This document shows, piece after piece, positions 45,401 through 53,641 of a stretch of DNA of 64,000 nt. Source of the stretch: CBFHSD01 sp965658375 (GTDB lineage: Bacteria > Bacteroidota > Bacteroidia > Flavobacteriales_G > Salibacteraceae); contig CBFHSD010000009.1 in assembly GCA_965658375.1 (NCBI GenBank), forward strand, positions 1 through 64,000, written 5' to 3'. Position numbers and translations under genes: made by a program. Positions within the stretch are counted from its first letter, which is position 1. Every line of letters begins with the position of its first letter. A model generated the notes under the pieces. That model was not told where the DNA came from. It saw only the letters and a program-made list of their open reading frames with translations, and did no database searches.

Positions 45401-45769
45401 TTGGGTTACACCGCCAATTTTATCTTCTCCTGTCTCTAAGCCAACATTGCTTTGCTTAAATTCTGAATGGTTGTTAAAAATGATGATGAGCACTTTTCCG
45501 CTTAAGCCGAAGTCGAGTCTTTTCTGAAAAACTTTGAGAAGATCTAATGTGCGTTCGGATGTGTATTCAGCGAGTGACCGCCCAGTGCCATAATAATAGA
45601 CATTGAATTGCTCAAAATCTGAATGTTTCCATTCAAACTCTTGATATTGCAACCTGTTTTTGCCATATTCTTGGTAAGACCCACGGTAAAATTGAGCCTG
45701 AGAAATCAAAATGCCAAGAAAGAAGACAAAACAGAGTGATAACGTACTTTTGATCACCGACAACTGCAT
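42485..45769 (-). CDS. TolB-like propeller/outer-membrane barrel protein
   Basis: 1094 residues. Start taken as ATG 45769 (MQLSVIKSTLSL), which gives a signal peptide ending SQAQ; a longer frame from 45865 overlaps the MBL gene. Parts: N-terminal region (about 30-265) like a peptidase-MA domain with LPEWYLNGLESF but without the HExxH site; PD40/TolB-type propeller (about 310-560, with WHPNGEELAI and SYSPDGTRIALS); a linker rich in Glu/Pro; and a C-terminal beta-barrel (about 700-1094) ending in SSFVSLSLDF. Bacteroidota proteins of this type are often named 'translocation protein TolB'. Role unknown. Confidence 0.78.
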   Translation of the reverse strand: MQLSVIKSTLSLCFVFFLGILISQAQFYRGSYQEYGKNRLQYQEFEWKHSDFEQFNVYYYGTGRSLAEYTSERTLDLLKVFQKRLDFGLSGKVLIIIFNNHSEFKQSNVGLETGEDKIGGVTQIQGNKMFIYFDGDHQNFDEQLRNGLTRILLNQFMYGESWREVAKNNTLLTLPEWYLNGLESFVSQPWSVQTDDQVRDIIMNRRFKKFNRLSGDDATMAGHALWNYIAEVYGTEVIPNVLYMTRISRSVESGFLFVLGVSLNNLLLEAGEYYRNKYASDEKNRLVPPEPISTRVKKSREYMRFRVNPQGDKAVWVTNELGQYKVWLYDAEKEKRKRILKGEHKLDRLVDENYPIVEWHPNGEELAIINEKKGEIWLNTYSFIEKKWNKKQLRRLERVISFSYSPDGTRIALSAINGGQSDIYEYKVLTSSQKQLTDDIYDDLDPRYMNDPTYRILFSSNRTTDSLMPEGLPPFGKTFDLFQFDPELEDQVVQLTKTPYFNESQPFGLNEKQFFFLSDQNGIVNRYLGQRDSAISHIDTTIHYRYFTSAQPVTNYKRNIKEHFVEPSADRISEILYVDGKHNFYFESIAAQKPLDALALTSYFEFLRGRDGDESGVEIQPKETAIEQKPTLEEGEVDILNYQFSSETVEENSNTPQPVVNANQVALKSDPDAIIKQNVPQAPKPEGFKMPLIENYRVAMRATQLTTQFDFDFANQLYQPFNGGPYVPPGMGLVTKVSIFDVMEDYNFEGGMRLSFNGDNTEFFFSYTNRRKKIDKKYTFQRQVIVQPFGDFGLGKMQIHQVKGEYNIPFSEVFALRATASVRNDQQVTLSTDQQSLLTPDAMSWWLGGKVEFVFDNVRKLDLNLWSGTRWKIFAERYQVAGAPETDINIIGLDYRKYIKIHRNFIWANRLSASSSFGSRKLVYYLGSVDNWMLLSDRPRFDFSQNVASDQNYIWQTIATPLRGFPQNVRNGNSFALINSELRLPLFQYLLNKPIKSDLIRYFQVVGFGDIGTAWTGWNPYSDDNSFNIKTYDTGPNGSLEVRVRNQVDPVVGAYGFGLRAKVLGYFVRWDYAWGVVDGIVQKPSSFVSLSLDF

Positions 45770-45842
45770 TGGCGGCAATTTACGAAATAACCCTGTTGAA
45801 GGAAACTCAAATTGCCCAGAATGACTAAAGCTCCTTAGATTC

Positions 45843-46490
45843 ATGATAAACGTAACAAAATTCACCTTTAACGGTTTTCAAGAGAATACTTTTCTTCTTG
45901 AGGCAAACGATAAGTCGTGCTATATTATTGACCCTGGATGTTATTCTTCTGAAGAAAGAAATGAGCTCAGCGAATACATCACCCACCACGGCTTAAAACC
46001 TAAAGGCGTTATTCAAACACATTGTCATTTAGATCATGTGTTTGGTACAGATTGGGCAAGAGCCAAATGGAACATTCCAATGGGGTGCCATGAGAAAGAT
46101 GTATATACCTTGAACATGGCACAGCCTTCTGCAAAACTCTACGGTTTTGGAAATTTTGATCCAGTAGAAGCTCCAGATTTCTTTATTAAAGAGGGAGAAC
46201 CATTGTTACTTAGAGACGAGGAAATAGAGGTGCGTTTTACACCCGGGCATTGTGTTGGCCATATTGTGTTTATTCATCATGGAGGTAAGTTTGTGATTGC
46301 TGGAGATTGTTTGTTTCAAGGAAGCATTGGGAGAACCGACTTACCTGGAGGCGACTATGCTACTTTGGAGCAGGCCATAAAAACCCAACTGTATACCTTA
46401 CCCGATGATTATACGGTGTATTGCGGACATGGGCCTGAGACAAGTATTGGGTTCGAAAAACAGAACAACCCTTTTGTAAAAGCTATTTAG
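45843..46490 (+). CDS. Metallo-beta-lactamase-fold hydrolase (glyoxalase II-like)
   Basis: 215 residues. Metal motif THCHLDHVFG (His60, His62, Asp64, His65), then GHCVGHIVF, AGDCLF and YCGHGPETS supply the other ligands. Family members hydrolyse thioesters such as S-lactoylglutathione or act as persulfide dioxygenase/other hydrolases; this is the short glyoxalase II-like type. It overlaps the next convergent gene by eight bases at the 3' end. Confidence 0.9.
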   Translation: MINVTKFTFNGFQENTFLLEANDKSCYIIDPGCYSSEERNELSEYITHHGLKPKGVIQTHCHLDHVFGTDWARAKWNIPMGCHEKDVYTLNMAQPSAKLYGFGNFDPVEAPDFFIKEGEPLLLRDEEIEVRFTPGHCVGHIVFIHHGGKFVIAGDCLFQGSIGRTDLPGGDYATLEQAIKTQLYTLPDDYTVYCGHGPETSIGFEKQNNPFVKAI

Positions 46491-47286
46491 TCTCGTCTTT
46501 CTTTTTTAAGTCGTTGGGGTCTACAGCCTGATTCACTGGCGGGCAAGTTACTGGCCCTAAACGGAACAGCAGAATGTTAGCCTTGAGAATGACGGTGCTA
46601 AATGGGGTGTTAAAATGCACCATTCTAGAAAGGTAATCTCCTTGGTTTGGCGTGATATTGAAAATTGGGGTTTCTAGACTAATCACGATTGCTCTATCAG
46701 AATCCATCAAATAACCTAGCCCTAACTTATAATGCACTTGAGCTATAAAGTCGCTGGGAGCTTGTGCATCTAAAGGGTAACCCTCGGCCATTGGAGCAGA
46801 TCGCGCCAAGGCATAATCTGCATTTACGCCAATGCTATTTTGAATAAAGTTTAACTCGGTAATTGAAATAACGTTGTTAAAGTTCACATCTACATTCAGG
46901 CCTCTATCTGCAAATGAACTTTCACCTTCAAAAGGACCGCTTAAGACCTCTCTTCCGCGAATAGATTTGTAGCCAATGGAATAATCGAGGTAATGAATCA
47001 GAAACCCTCGGCCGAAATTGAGATAGCGCCCAAATTCAAGATCCAAACCAGGCCATTCAAAGGCTGGTTCACTCGTGTATGCACCTAGGTCTATGGTTTG
47101 ATAACAAATGGTAGAAGTAAGGCCAATTCCAAATTGCCATCCTCCAGGAGCAAAAACCTCAGGACTTGGAAAGGCCCAAGGTTTTTCCTTTTTAGATTTA
47201 TTGTATTCAAACATGGCGTTCTTCTTTTGAGCGAACCCGAAAGTGGACGTAAAAAGCACCGCTAAAAGAAGGACAATCTGTTTCAT
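46483..47286 (-). CDS. Probable outer-membrane protein, unknown family
   Basis: 267 residues with signal peptide (MKQIVLLLAVLFTSTFGFAQ, 1-20). The mature part has amphipathic strands (GWQFGIGLTSTICYQTID, RGFLIHYLDYSIGYKSI) and a C-terminal ILLFRLGPVTC before a charged tail. I take it as a small beta-barrel. It lies 12 bases after kmo on the same strand, so it may be cotranscribed. No function known. Confidence 0.6.
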   Translation of the reverse strand: MKQIVLLLAVLFTSTFGFAQKKNAMFEYNKSKKEKPWAFPSPEVFAPGGWQFGIGLTSTICYQTIDLGAYTSEPAFEWPGLDLEFGRYLNFGRGFLIHYLDYSIGYKSIRGREVLSGPFEGESSFADRGLNVDVNFNNVISITELNFIQNSIGVNADYALARSAPMAEGYPLDAQAPSDFIAQVHYKLGLGYLMDSDRAIVISLETPIFNITPNQGDYLSRMVHFNTPFSTVILKANILLFRLGPVTCPPVNQAVDPNDLKKKDETK

Positions 47287-47298
47287 AGGTTGAAAACG

Positions 47299-48630
47299 TT
47301 ACAGTTGAGAAAGTATTTTACTCTCTATCTCTTCACTATCCCAAAGGGTTTCAATGCTTGGTGTTTTCATCACCTCTGCCATGATTTTATCTTGCTTTTT
47401 CCCAGTGGCCAAGGCTTCGCTGTAGCGAATGTGGCTAAAGGTAACTTGGCTGTACAAAGGCATCCATTTATCTGGGTGCTTGTCATAAATCCTGTTTTCA
47501 ATCTTCTTTCTCAACAAGAACATCGGATCACCAACCAAGTCGCGCATCTCAATGTAATTTTGCAATGCCAAATCTGCTATTGCATCTCCATCTGGTTTTC
47601 TCAATTTAGCGAAGTCTCTGAATAAGCCTTCCCAATCATCTCCGTATTCTTCGAGCATTTCTGCAAATACAGCACAGTCTTCAAACCCTGAGTTCATACC
47701 TTGCCCATAAAATGGAACAATAGCATGTGCTGAATCTCCCATGAGCATTATTTGATCATCAAAATTCCACGGTTCGCAACGGATAATGCATAGACTTGAT
47801 GTTGGGTTTTGGAAGTACTCTTCATCAACATCTGGCATCATTTCGTAAAAATCTGGGAATACCTCTTTGAAAAAGTCTTTTACTTCTTGTCCTGTTTTTA
47901 ATGAGTTGAAAGAGTATTTCCCATCGTAAGGAAAGAACAGCGTACAAGTGTAGCTTCCATCAAGGTTAGGTAGGGCGATAAGCATATATTCTCCACGTGG
48001 CCAAATATGTAAATGGTTCGCACTCAATTTATGAGACCCATCTTCATTGGCTGGCAAAAGCAACTCTTTATAACCATGCTTCAAATAGGTTTGGCTGTAA
48101 TCAAAACGGTCGGTGCGCATCATGCGGTTCCGCACCGCAGAAAAAGCACCATCTGTTCCAAAAATTCGAGCTTTGGTAGTTGTGACTACGTTTCCTTCTT
48201 TGTCTTGAAATGTTGCTGTTTTGCTCTTTAAATCTACATCTAAACACTTGTGATTAAAGAAGAAAGACACATTTTCATACTTACTTGCTTCAAGCAACAA
48301 TTGCTTGTTTAATTCTCCTCTTGGCACAGAATAAATGGCTTGACCTTCTTTCCCGTATTGTTGTTCCGTTAGGGTTCCATCAACCGCATGCATTTTACGC
48401 GCGTACATGGGAATAGAAATGGCATTGATGCGTTGGTCCACATCTGCCATTTTTAGAGCTTTCCAGCCTCGTGTGCTCAATGCCAAATTAATGGATTTTC
48501 CGCCCTGAAGTTTTACTTGGCGCATGTCTGGTCTGCGCTCATACACCTCTACTTCAAAACCTTTTTTCGCAAGTAGAATGGCCTGTAAAGAACCTACTAG
48601 CCCTGCTCCAACAACGATAACTTTTTCCAT
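47299..48630 (-). CDS. kmo: Kynurenine 3-monooxygenase
   Basis: 443 residues. FAD-dependent hydroxylase that turns L-kynurenine into 3-hydroxykynurenine using NADPH and O2. FAD motif VIVVGAGLVGSLQAILLAKK (Gly-rich, residues 4-23) with YERRPDMR, GGKSINLALSTRGWKAL typical of KMO, the FAD Asp motif MLMGDSAHAIVPFYGQGMN, and the closing NSGFEDCAVFAEML. Next gene upstream is the 51-residue protein, then kynU. Together the two enzymes lead from kynurenine to 3-hydroxyanthranilate. Confidence 0.93.
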   Translation of the reverse strand: MEKVIVVGAGLVGSLQAILLAKKGFEVEVYERRPDMRQVKLQGGKSINLALSTRGWKALKMADVDQRINAISIPMYARKMHAVDGTLTEQQYGKEGQAIYSVPRGELNKQLLLEASKYENVSFFFNHKCLDVDLKSKTATFQDKEGNVVTTTKARIFGTDGAFSAVRNRMMRTDRFDYSQTYLKHGYKELLLPANEDGSHKLSANHLHIWPRGEYMLIALPNLDGSYTCTLFFPYDGKYSFNSLKTGQEVKDFFKEVFPDFYEMMPDVDEEYFQNPTSSLCIIRCEPWNFDDQIMLMGDSAHAIVPFYGQGMNSGFEDCAVFAEMLEEYGDDWEGLFRDFAKLRKPDGDAIADLALQNYIEMRDLVGDPMFLLRKKIENRIYDKHPDKWMPLYSQVTFSHIRYSEALATGKKQDKIMAEVMKTPSIETLWDSEEIESKILSQL

Positions 48631-48655
48631 AATTCAATACCTTTTTAAGGGATCT

Positions 48656-48811
48656 CTAGTCCCACTTCTTCTTAAAATACCTTCCCCCTTTAGGGTGAAC
48701 CTTCCCTTTTTTGATTGACATTCTTACAATGATAAAACCCACGATCAACACTCCGAAAATGAGAAAGGGATTGTCGTAAGACAGTTCAATATCTAAAAGG
48801 TTTGCGTTCAT
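48656..48811 (-). CDS. 51-residue membrane protein between kynU and kmo
   Basis: Missed by size cut-offs. ATG at 48811 overlaps the kynU stop (ATGA), stop TAG at 48658-48656. Peptide MNANLLDIELSYDNPFLIFG, then one helix (about 17-31, FLIFGVLIVGFIIVR), then a strongly basic tail (MSIKKGKVHPKGGRYFKKKW). The overlap with kynU and the position 25 bases before kmo argue that it is expressed with them. Function unknown; it might anchor or regulate the pathway enzymes. Confidence 0.6.
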   Translation of the reverse strand: MNANLLDIELSYDNPFLIFGVLIVGFIIVRMSIKKGKVHPKGGRYFKKKWD

Positions 48812-50079
48812 ATGCCAGATTCTAAAATTTGTCCGAATCGATAAATGTCCTCAAAACTATTGTACATTGGGGCTGGAGCCATACGTATCACATTTGGTTC
48901 CCTCCAATCTGCAATGACCCCATTTTCTGAAAGGTGATTGAACAGCTCTTTACCCGCCCCATGCGTAAGCACAGACAATTGCGCACCACGCTGCTTAGGG
49001 TCTGTCGGAGTAATGATTTCGAAATTGACGTTTTCGTATTTATCAGATATTTCTTGCAATACGTATTCGAAATAAGCTGTCAACTTCATGCTTTTTTCTC
49101 TGAGTTGATCAATGCCTACTTCCTCAAATAAATCTAAAGATGCCTTGTGCACCGCCATGGCCAATACAGGCGCATTGCTCAACTGCCAAGACTCTGCCGT
49201 TGGAATAGGCTGAAACCCTTTCTCCATCAAAAAGCGTGTTTCTTTATCATGACCCCACCAGCCTGCAAAACGAACCAAGTCTGGATTCTTGCAATGTTTT
49301 TCGTGGACGTAAATTCCAGAAACACTTCCCGGACCGCTATTAAGGTATTTATAAGAACACCAAGCAGCAAAATCTACTCCCCAGTCGTGCAACTGCATGG
49401 GTACATTTCCCATTGCATGTGCCAAATCCCAACCTACAATTGCGCCAGCGTCATGTCCTGCTTTTGTAATGGTTTTCATATCCCAAAGCTGGCCAGTATA
49501 ATAGTTGACTCCCCCAATCATCACCAATGCAAGCTCATCGCCTACTTGTTCAATTTTTGAAAGAACATCTTCTGTTCGTATGGTGTGTTCTCCTTCTCTT
49601 GGAAAGAGCTCAACAATTTCTTCTTCTGGGTTCAATTGGTGAAATCTTACCTGAGTCTCCAGAGCATATTGATCGCTTGGAAAGGCTTTCCCCTCACACA
49701 AAATTTTGGCGCGTTTGCCTTGAGGTTTGTAAAAACTCACCATCAATAAGTGCAAATTGGTAGTCAAGCCATTCATTGCTACCACTTCTTCTTCTTTTGC
49801 TCCTACAAGTTTGGCCAATGGTGCCGCAAACATCTCATGGTACCCAAACCAAGGGTTCTTGGCTTCAAAATGTCCTTCAACACCATATTTTTCCCAATCA
49901 TCCAATTCTTGCTGCAAGGCCGCTTTAGCCGCTCTAGGCTGAAGACCTAAGGAATTACCAGTTAAGTAAACAACATTTTGCCCTTTGTGCTGAGGAAAAA
50001 GAAACTCCGACCTGTATTTGCGCAGTGGATCATTCTCGTCCATTTTTTGCGCAAATTCTAAAGAATAAGTGTAATTCAT
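48808..50079 (-). CDS. kynU: Kynureninase
   Basis: 423 residues from ATG 50079 (MNYTYSLEFAQK). A PLP enzyme cutting kynurenine or 3-hydroxykynurenine to (3-hydroxy)anthranilate and alanine. Seen: YLTGNSLGLQP, VGWDLAHAMGNVPMQLHDWG, and the PLP-lysine region AAWCSYKYLNSGPGSVSG. Overlaps the following 51-residue gene by four bases. Neither tryptophan dioxygenase nor hydroxyanthranilate dioxygenase is in the window, so the end product (NAD via quinolinate or alanine/anthranilate) cannot be told. Confidence 0.94.
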   Translation of the reverse strand: MNYTYSLEFAQKMDENDPLRKYRSEFLFPQHKGQNVVYLTGNSLGLQPRAAKAALQQELDDWEKYGVEGHFEAKNPWFGYHEMFAAPLAKLVGAKEEEVVAMNGLTTNLHLLMVSFYKPQGKRAKILCEGKAFPSDQYALETQVRFHQLNPEEEIVELFPREGEHTIRTEDVLSKIEQVGDELALVMIGGVNYYTGQLWDMKTITKAGHDAGAIVGWDLAHAMGNVPMQLHDWGVDFAAWCSYKYLNSGPGSVSGIYVHEKHCKNPDLVRFAGWWGHDKETRFLMEKGFQPIPTAESWQLSNAPVLAMAVHKASLDLFEEVGIDQLREKSMKLTAYFEYVLQEISDKYENVNFEIITPTDPKQRGAQLSVLTHGAGKELFNHLSENGVIADWREPNVIRMAPAPMYNSFEDIYRFGQILESGI

Positions 50080-50154
50080 ATTTGATTGAAACAAGTACAA
50101 TTCGCAAACGTTACTTTTACGGCCGCCAAGTTACAATTTTGAAAGGCAACAATT

Positions 50155-51447
50155 ATGACAAGAGAGCAATCGAACGCATTATTTGAAGACGCAAAGCAGT
50201 TTATGCCCGGGGGTGTAAACTCTCCAGTAAGAGCATTTGGAAGTGTTGACGGATCACCCATTTTCATAGGACAAGGCAAAGGATGTGAATTGACAGATGT
50301 TGACGGCAACACCTACATCGATTTTTGCTGCTCTTGGGGACCTCTTATTCTTGGCCATGCAAATAAAAAAGTAGTTTCTAAAGTGCAAGAGACAGTAGCC
50401 AACGGCATGAGCTTTGGCGCTCCTACCAAGTTGGAGAATGAATTAGCCGAACTGATTGTTAGCAACCACAAATACATAGAACAAATACGTTTTGTAAACT
50501 CAGGTACCGAGGCAGTAATGAGTGGCATTCGTTTGGCAAGAGGGTATACGGGCAAAAACAAGATTATCAAGTTTGAGGGCTGTTACCATGGACACGTAGA
50601 TGCCTTAATGGTAAATGCCGGTTCTGGATTGGCCACTTTTGGAACAAGTTCTAGTGCGGGTATCCCAGACTCTGTGATTCAAGAAACTATTGTGCTTCCT
50701 CTAAATAACAAAGAGGCAGTCAAGGAAGCTGTTGCCAAGTTTAAAAATGAAATTGCCTGTATTATTCTAGAGCCCATTCCTGCGAACAATGGTCTTTTAT
50801 TGCAGGATAAAGAATTCTTGACTTTTTTGAGAGAAGTATGTGATGAAGAAAACATCCTTTTATTTTTTGACGAAGTAATTAGTGGTTTTAGAGTAGGATT
50901 TGAGGGAGCTGCTGGTTTGTACGATGTGAAGCCAGACATACTCTCTTTCGGGAAAATAATTGGTGGCGGTATGCCTGTTGGTGCTTATGCTGCTTCTAAA
51001 GAAATGATGAGTAAAGTAGCTCCGCTAGGCCCTGTTTATCAAGCGGGAACCCTGAGCGGAAACCCCGTAGCAATGGCTGCAGGAATTGCTCAATTGAGTG
51101 AATGTTTGAGACCACTATTCTATGAAGAGCTCGCTTTGAAAACGGAAGTTTTCTCAAAAGAAATAGTCTCCTATGCACAGTCTAAGGGATATACTTTTAG
51201 CATGCCACATTCTGGATCAATTTTCTGGATTAATTTTACTGATGAACGCGTTGCGGATGCTACCGGCATTAACGGCAATAAAATGAGCGAGCAGTTCAGA
51301 AAACTACATAAGTCACTTTTAGAGCAAGGCATTTATGTTGGCCCTTCTGGCTATGAAGTAGGCTTTATTTCTGACGCGCATACAGATGAGGTATTGAACA
51401 AGGCCATTTCGGCATTTAAAAAAGCACTTGACATTGCCTACGCATAA
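50155..51447 (+). CDS. hemL: Glutamate-1-semialdehyde 2,1-aminomutase
   Basis: 430 residues, the usual length. Converts glutamate-1-semialdehyde to 5-aminolevulinate for heme synthesis. Motifs: FMPGGVNSPVRAFGSV, SWGPLILGHANK, NSGTEAVMSGIRLARG, YHGHVDALMV, LFFDEVISGFRVG and the PLP-lysine SFGKIIGGGMPVGAYA (Lys near 265). Divergent from kynU across 75 bases. Its end overlaps a methyltransferase start by about 20 bases. Confidence 0.96.
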   Translation: MTREQSNALFEDAKQFMPGGVNSPVRAFGSVDGSPIFIGQGKGCELTDVDGNTYIDFCCSWGPLILGHANKKVVSKVQETVANGMSFGAPTKLENELAELIVSNHKYIEQIRFVNSGTEAVMSGIRLARGYTGKNKIIKFEGCYHGHVDALMVNAGSGLATFGTSSSAGIPDSVIQETIVLPLNNKEAVKEAVAKFKNEIACIILEPIPANNGLLLQDKEFLTFLREVCDEENILLFFDEVISGFRVGFEGAAGLYDVKPDILSFGKIIGGGMPVGAYAASKEMMSKVAPLGPVYQAGTLSGNPVAMAAGIAQLSECLRPLFYEELALKTEVFSKEIVSYAQSKGYTFSMPHSGSIFWINFTDERVADATGINGNKMSEQFRKLHKSLLEQGIYVGPSGYEVGFISDAHTDEVLNKAISAFKKALDIAYA

Positions 51448-52057
51448 ACGGTTTGAATTTATAGCAAAACATTACGACCTTTTAAAATCTCTGGCTTTTG
51501 GAGATGCCATTGATCGGTCGCAAGAACATTTTCTATTGGACTGTCCGCACAGTGTTTCTCATCTCATCATTGGGGGAGGAAGCGGAATCCTTTTAAAGAA
51601 AGTACTCACGCGATGTGCTCCTTCTAAGCTTACTCAGGTTGATCGTTCCAAAGCAATGCAAAAGCTGAGTCAAGAAAGTATTGAAAGTGAAGATCAAAGC
51701 ATTGACTGTCAATTGCTGGTTTCCGATATTTTCGATTGGGATACCAAGGAGCGGTTTGATGTTATTCATCTTCCCTTTATTCTAGACCTATTTAGCCAAA
51801 AAGAATGTGTGGCACTTCTGAATAAAATTGACCGGCTACTTTTACCATCGGGCCAGTTGATTGTAAGTGACTTTAATCCTCAAAAGGTGAAGCTTAAATG
51901 GCTGTACCCTATTTACAACTGGTTCACTCCAACAAAAAATCAAAGCCTGCCAGATTTCTTGTCTCTTTTGGCACAACACAAATACATTCCCTTGGATGTG
52001 AAATACTTTAAGTCTCAGCGCATCATTGCCCTAAATATGAGTAGAACCGACTATTGA
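51428..52057 (+). CDS. SAM-dependent methyltransferase-like protein
   Basis: About 209 residues if started at TTG 51428; the true start may be a nearby TTG because the frame overlaps hemL's end. The class I fold is visible: LIIGGGSGILLKKVL (variant of the Gly-rich SAM loop), VDRSKAMQKL, FDVIHLPFILDLF (motif for the acidic/strand region) and QLIVSDFNPQKVK. No specific substrate can be named. Its 3' end overlaps the UbiA-like gene on the other strand by seven bases. Confidence 0.7.
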   Translation: MTLPTHKRFEFIAKHYDLLKSLAFGDAIDRSQEHFLLDCPHSVSHLIIGGGSGILLKKVLTRCAPSKLTQVDRSKAMQKLSQESIESEDQSIDCQLLVSDIFDWDTKERFDVIHLPFILDLFSQKECVALLNKIDRLLLPSGQLIVSDFNPQKVKLKWLYPIYNWFTPTKNQSLPDFLSLLAQHKYIPLDVKYFKSQRIIALNMSRTDY

Positions 52058-52917
52058 TTGAGCGTGTAAGCAGCAAAAAGAAGTAGAAACTGCAAAACTA
52101 TGGCTCCCTCAAAGGCCCAAGTAAAAAACAATTCTTTTGAACTCGACTTTATATTTTTTAGCCATAGGGTAGACCAAAAGCCACTCAGTAAAAGCACGAT
52201 GAAATAGGTAAATGGGAGCTCTGGAAAAAGTACGTAGATAGAGAAGCAAAATAATTCGTAAAATACCAAACTTGCAGTGGCAATTTTTAATGCCAATTCC
52301 TTTCCAAATAATACGGGTAGAGTTTTAGTTCCATTCTTTGAGTCGATATCAAAATCTCTCACATCAAAGGGTATGGTTAAGCCAAGGATGAAAAAAAACT
52401 GGGCCAACAACCACAGAATGAGCTTGTGCACATTCACCTGGAATTCTGCACTTATAGCCAAATAAGTAGTCAACAAAACAACCACTAAAGAGACCACAAA
52501 CACCTTTATATAAGGTACATCTCTTAAGCGCCACCATCTCCCGTTCAGTTGAATGAATGGAACACTATACGCTACAGATAAAAACATCAAGAAAACGAGG
52601 AGGAACAAATTCAACTCATTCAATTTAAGAAAGGCAGAAAAAGCGAGTAGGCCGCCAGAAACAACAGGAATGAGCAAAAAAAGCTTCACATTTTGCAATG
52701 CTTTTAAGCGTTCTAGTCTGTAAGGTTTTTGGGTTAGATACACACTCAAAATCCGGTGGGCTGGATAAAGAGCTAAACTGCCACCAAGCAAAAAAGCGGC
52801 TTCACTATTCCATTCTAAGTTACCCTTGAAAATAAGTTGAGTGGAAAAAAACAAACTTAAGATTGGAACAACAACATAGATGTTCCCATAGAGCAGAAAT
52901 GTTTTAAAAAAACCCAA
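52051..52917 (-). CDS. UbiA-like membrane protein
   Basis: 288 residues, about eight hydrophobic helices. Second aspartate motif of the UbiA superfamily is present (PFDVRDFDIDSKNGTKTLP), but the usual first motif NDxxDxxxD is replaced by LYPAHRILSVYL. So it is a UbiA-type protein with a divergent first metal site. Substrates of the family are polyprenyl diphosphates and aromatic acceptors. Downstream, on the same strand, nothing follows before the methyltransferase overlap; upstream 53641 gene is one base away. Confidence 0.7.
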   Translation of the reverse strand: MGFFKTFLLYGNIYVVVPILSLFFSTQLIFKGNLEWNSEAAFLLGGSLALYPAHRILSVYLTQKPYRLERLKALQNVKLFLLIPVVSGGLLAFSAFLKLNELNLFLLVFLMFLSVAYSVPFIQLNGRWWRLRDVPYIKVFVVSLVVVLLTTYLAISAEFQVNVHKLILWLLAQFFFILGLTIPFDVRDFDIDSKNGTKTLPVLFGKELALKIATASLVFYELFCFSIYVLFPELPFTYFIVLLLSGFWSTLWLKNIKSSSKELFFTWAFEGAIVLQFLLLFAAYTLNQ

Positions 52918-52918
52918 T

Positions 52919-53641
52919 CTATTTAATTAATGACCCCATTCCTACTCCAACCGCAGTACCTAGCATACTAGTCCAGCCTGCCAAAACCATTTTTTTAGAT
53001 CGTGCATGCTGCTGATAACCGGCCATATAAGCCTGATAGTTTCTCATTGCCATGGTATCGTTCTCATCAATAGTTACTGTAGAAGAGGAAATTCCAACTG
53101 TCACCACATAAAAGAATGGAGCTAAGAAAGTAAAGAAGTTCTCGCTTCCGGCATATCCAATGAGAATACCGTAGGCTCCTCCCAAATAACCAACTGCATT
53201 TGAATTAAAGTTTTCTTGAGCTTCAAAAGCACCGTAAATGAAATACTTCATCTCCTCTTGCGTCATTTTAAAACCCTTTTGCTCATCATACTTGTACCAA
53301 ATTTCTTCGGTTCCATCGGCTTTATAAACGGCATAGACGATGTCAGTTTCATAAAAACGCTGTTTCGTTTTCCCCTTTTTATTCACAGAAATGAACTCGA
53401 AAGAGTTTTGGTACTTCTCTCCAATTTGACCTACCAAAATCTTCCCAGTAATTAAGACTAATGAATCTTTACCTGAATAAGTGGGAGCAAACTTTTGGTC
53501 TAAAACCTCTAAATGTGCATGAACCAGTTTTAAAGCCTGTTCTGGCTCAAGGTGGTCAACTCTTGTGTTACCCTGCGCGAAAACCGCAGAGAAAGTGAAC
53601 ATGAATAAGGTGATCGAGAAAAAAAAATTCGGAGAATTCAT
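52919..53641 (-). CDS. Exported protein of unknown function
   Basis: 240 residues. Signal peptide (about 1-22, ending AVFAQ). Mature part begins with a helix around LEPEQALKLVHAHLEVLDQK and has a strand-rich core (YEKIYQNSF-like; LVLITGKILVGQIGEKY, IVYAVYKADGTEEIWYKYD). Two hydrophobic segments near the C-terminus (about 148-180 and 218-240). Directly followed (one base) by the UbiA-like gene, so the two likely form an operon. Not recognised. Confidence 0.6.
   Translation of the reverse strand: MNSPNFFFSITLFMFTFSAVFAQGNTRVDHLEPEQALKLVHAHLEVLDQKFAPTYSGKDSLVLITGKILVGQIGEKYQNSFEFISVNKKGKTKQRFYETDIVYAVYKADGTEEIWYKYDEQKGFKMTQEEMKYFIYGAFEAQENFNSNAVGYLGGAYGILIGYAGSENFFTFLAPFFYVVTVGISSSTVTIDENDTMAMRNYQAYMAGYQQHARSKKMVLAGWTSMLGTAVGVGMGSLIK

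Noticed and set aside
45770..45865. Longer start for the TolB-like protein
   Set aside because: It would overlap the MBL gene start and delay the signal peptide; ATG 45769 gives a normal one.
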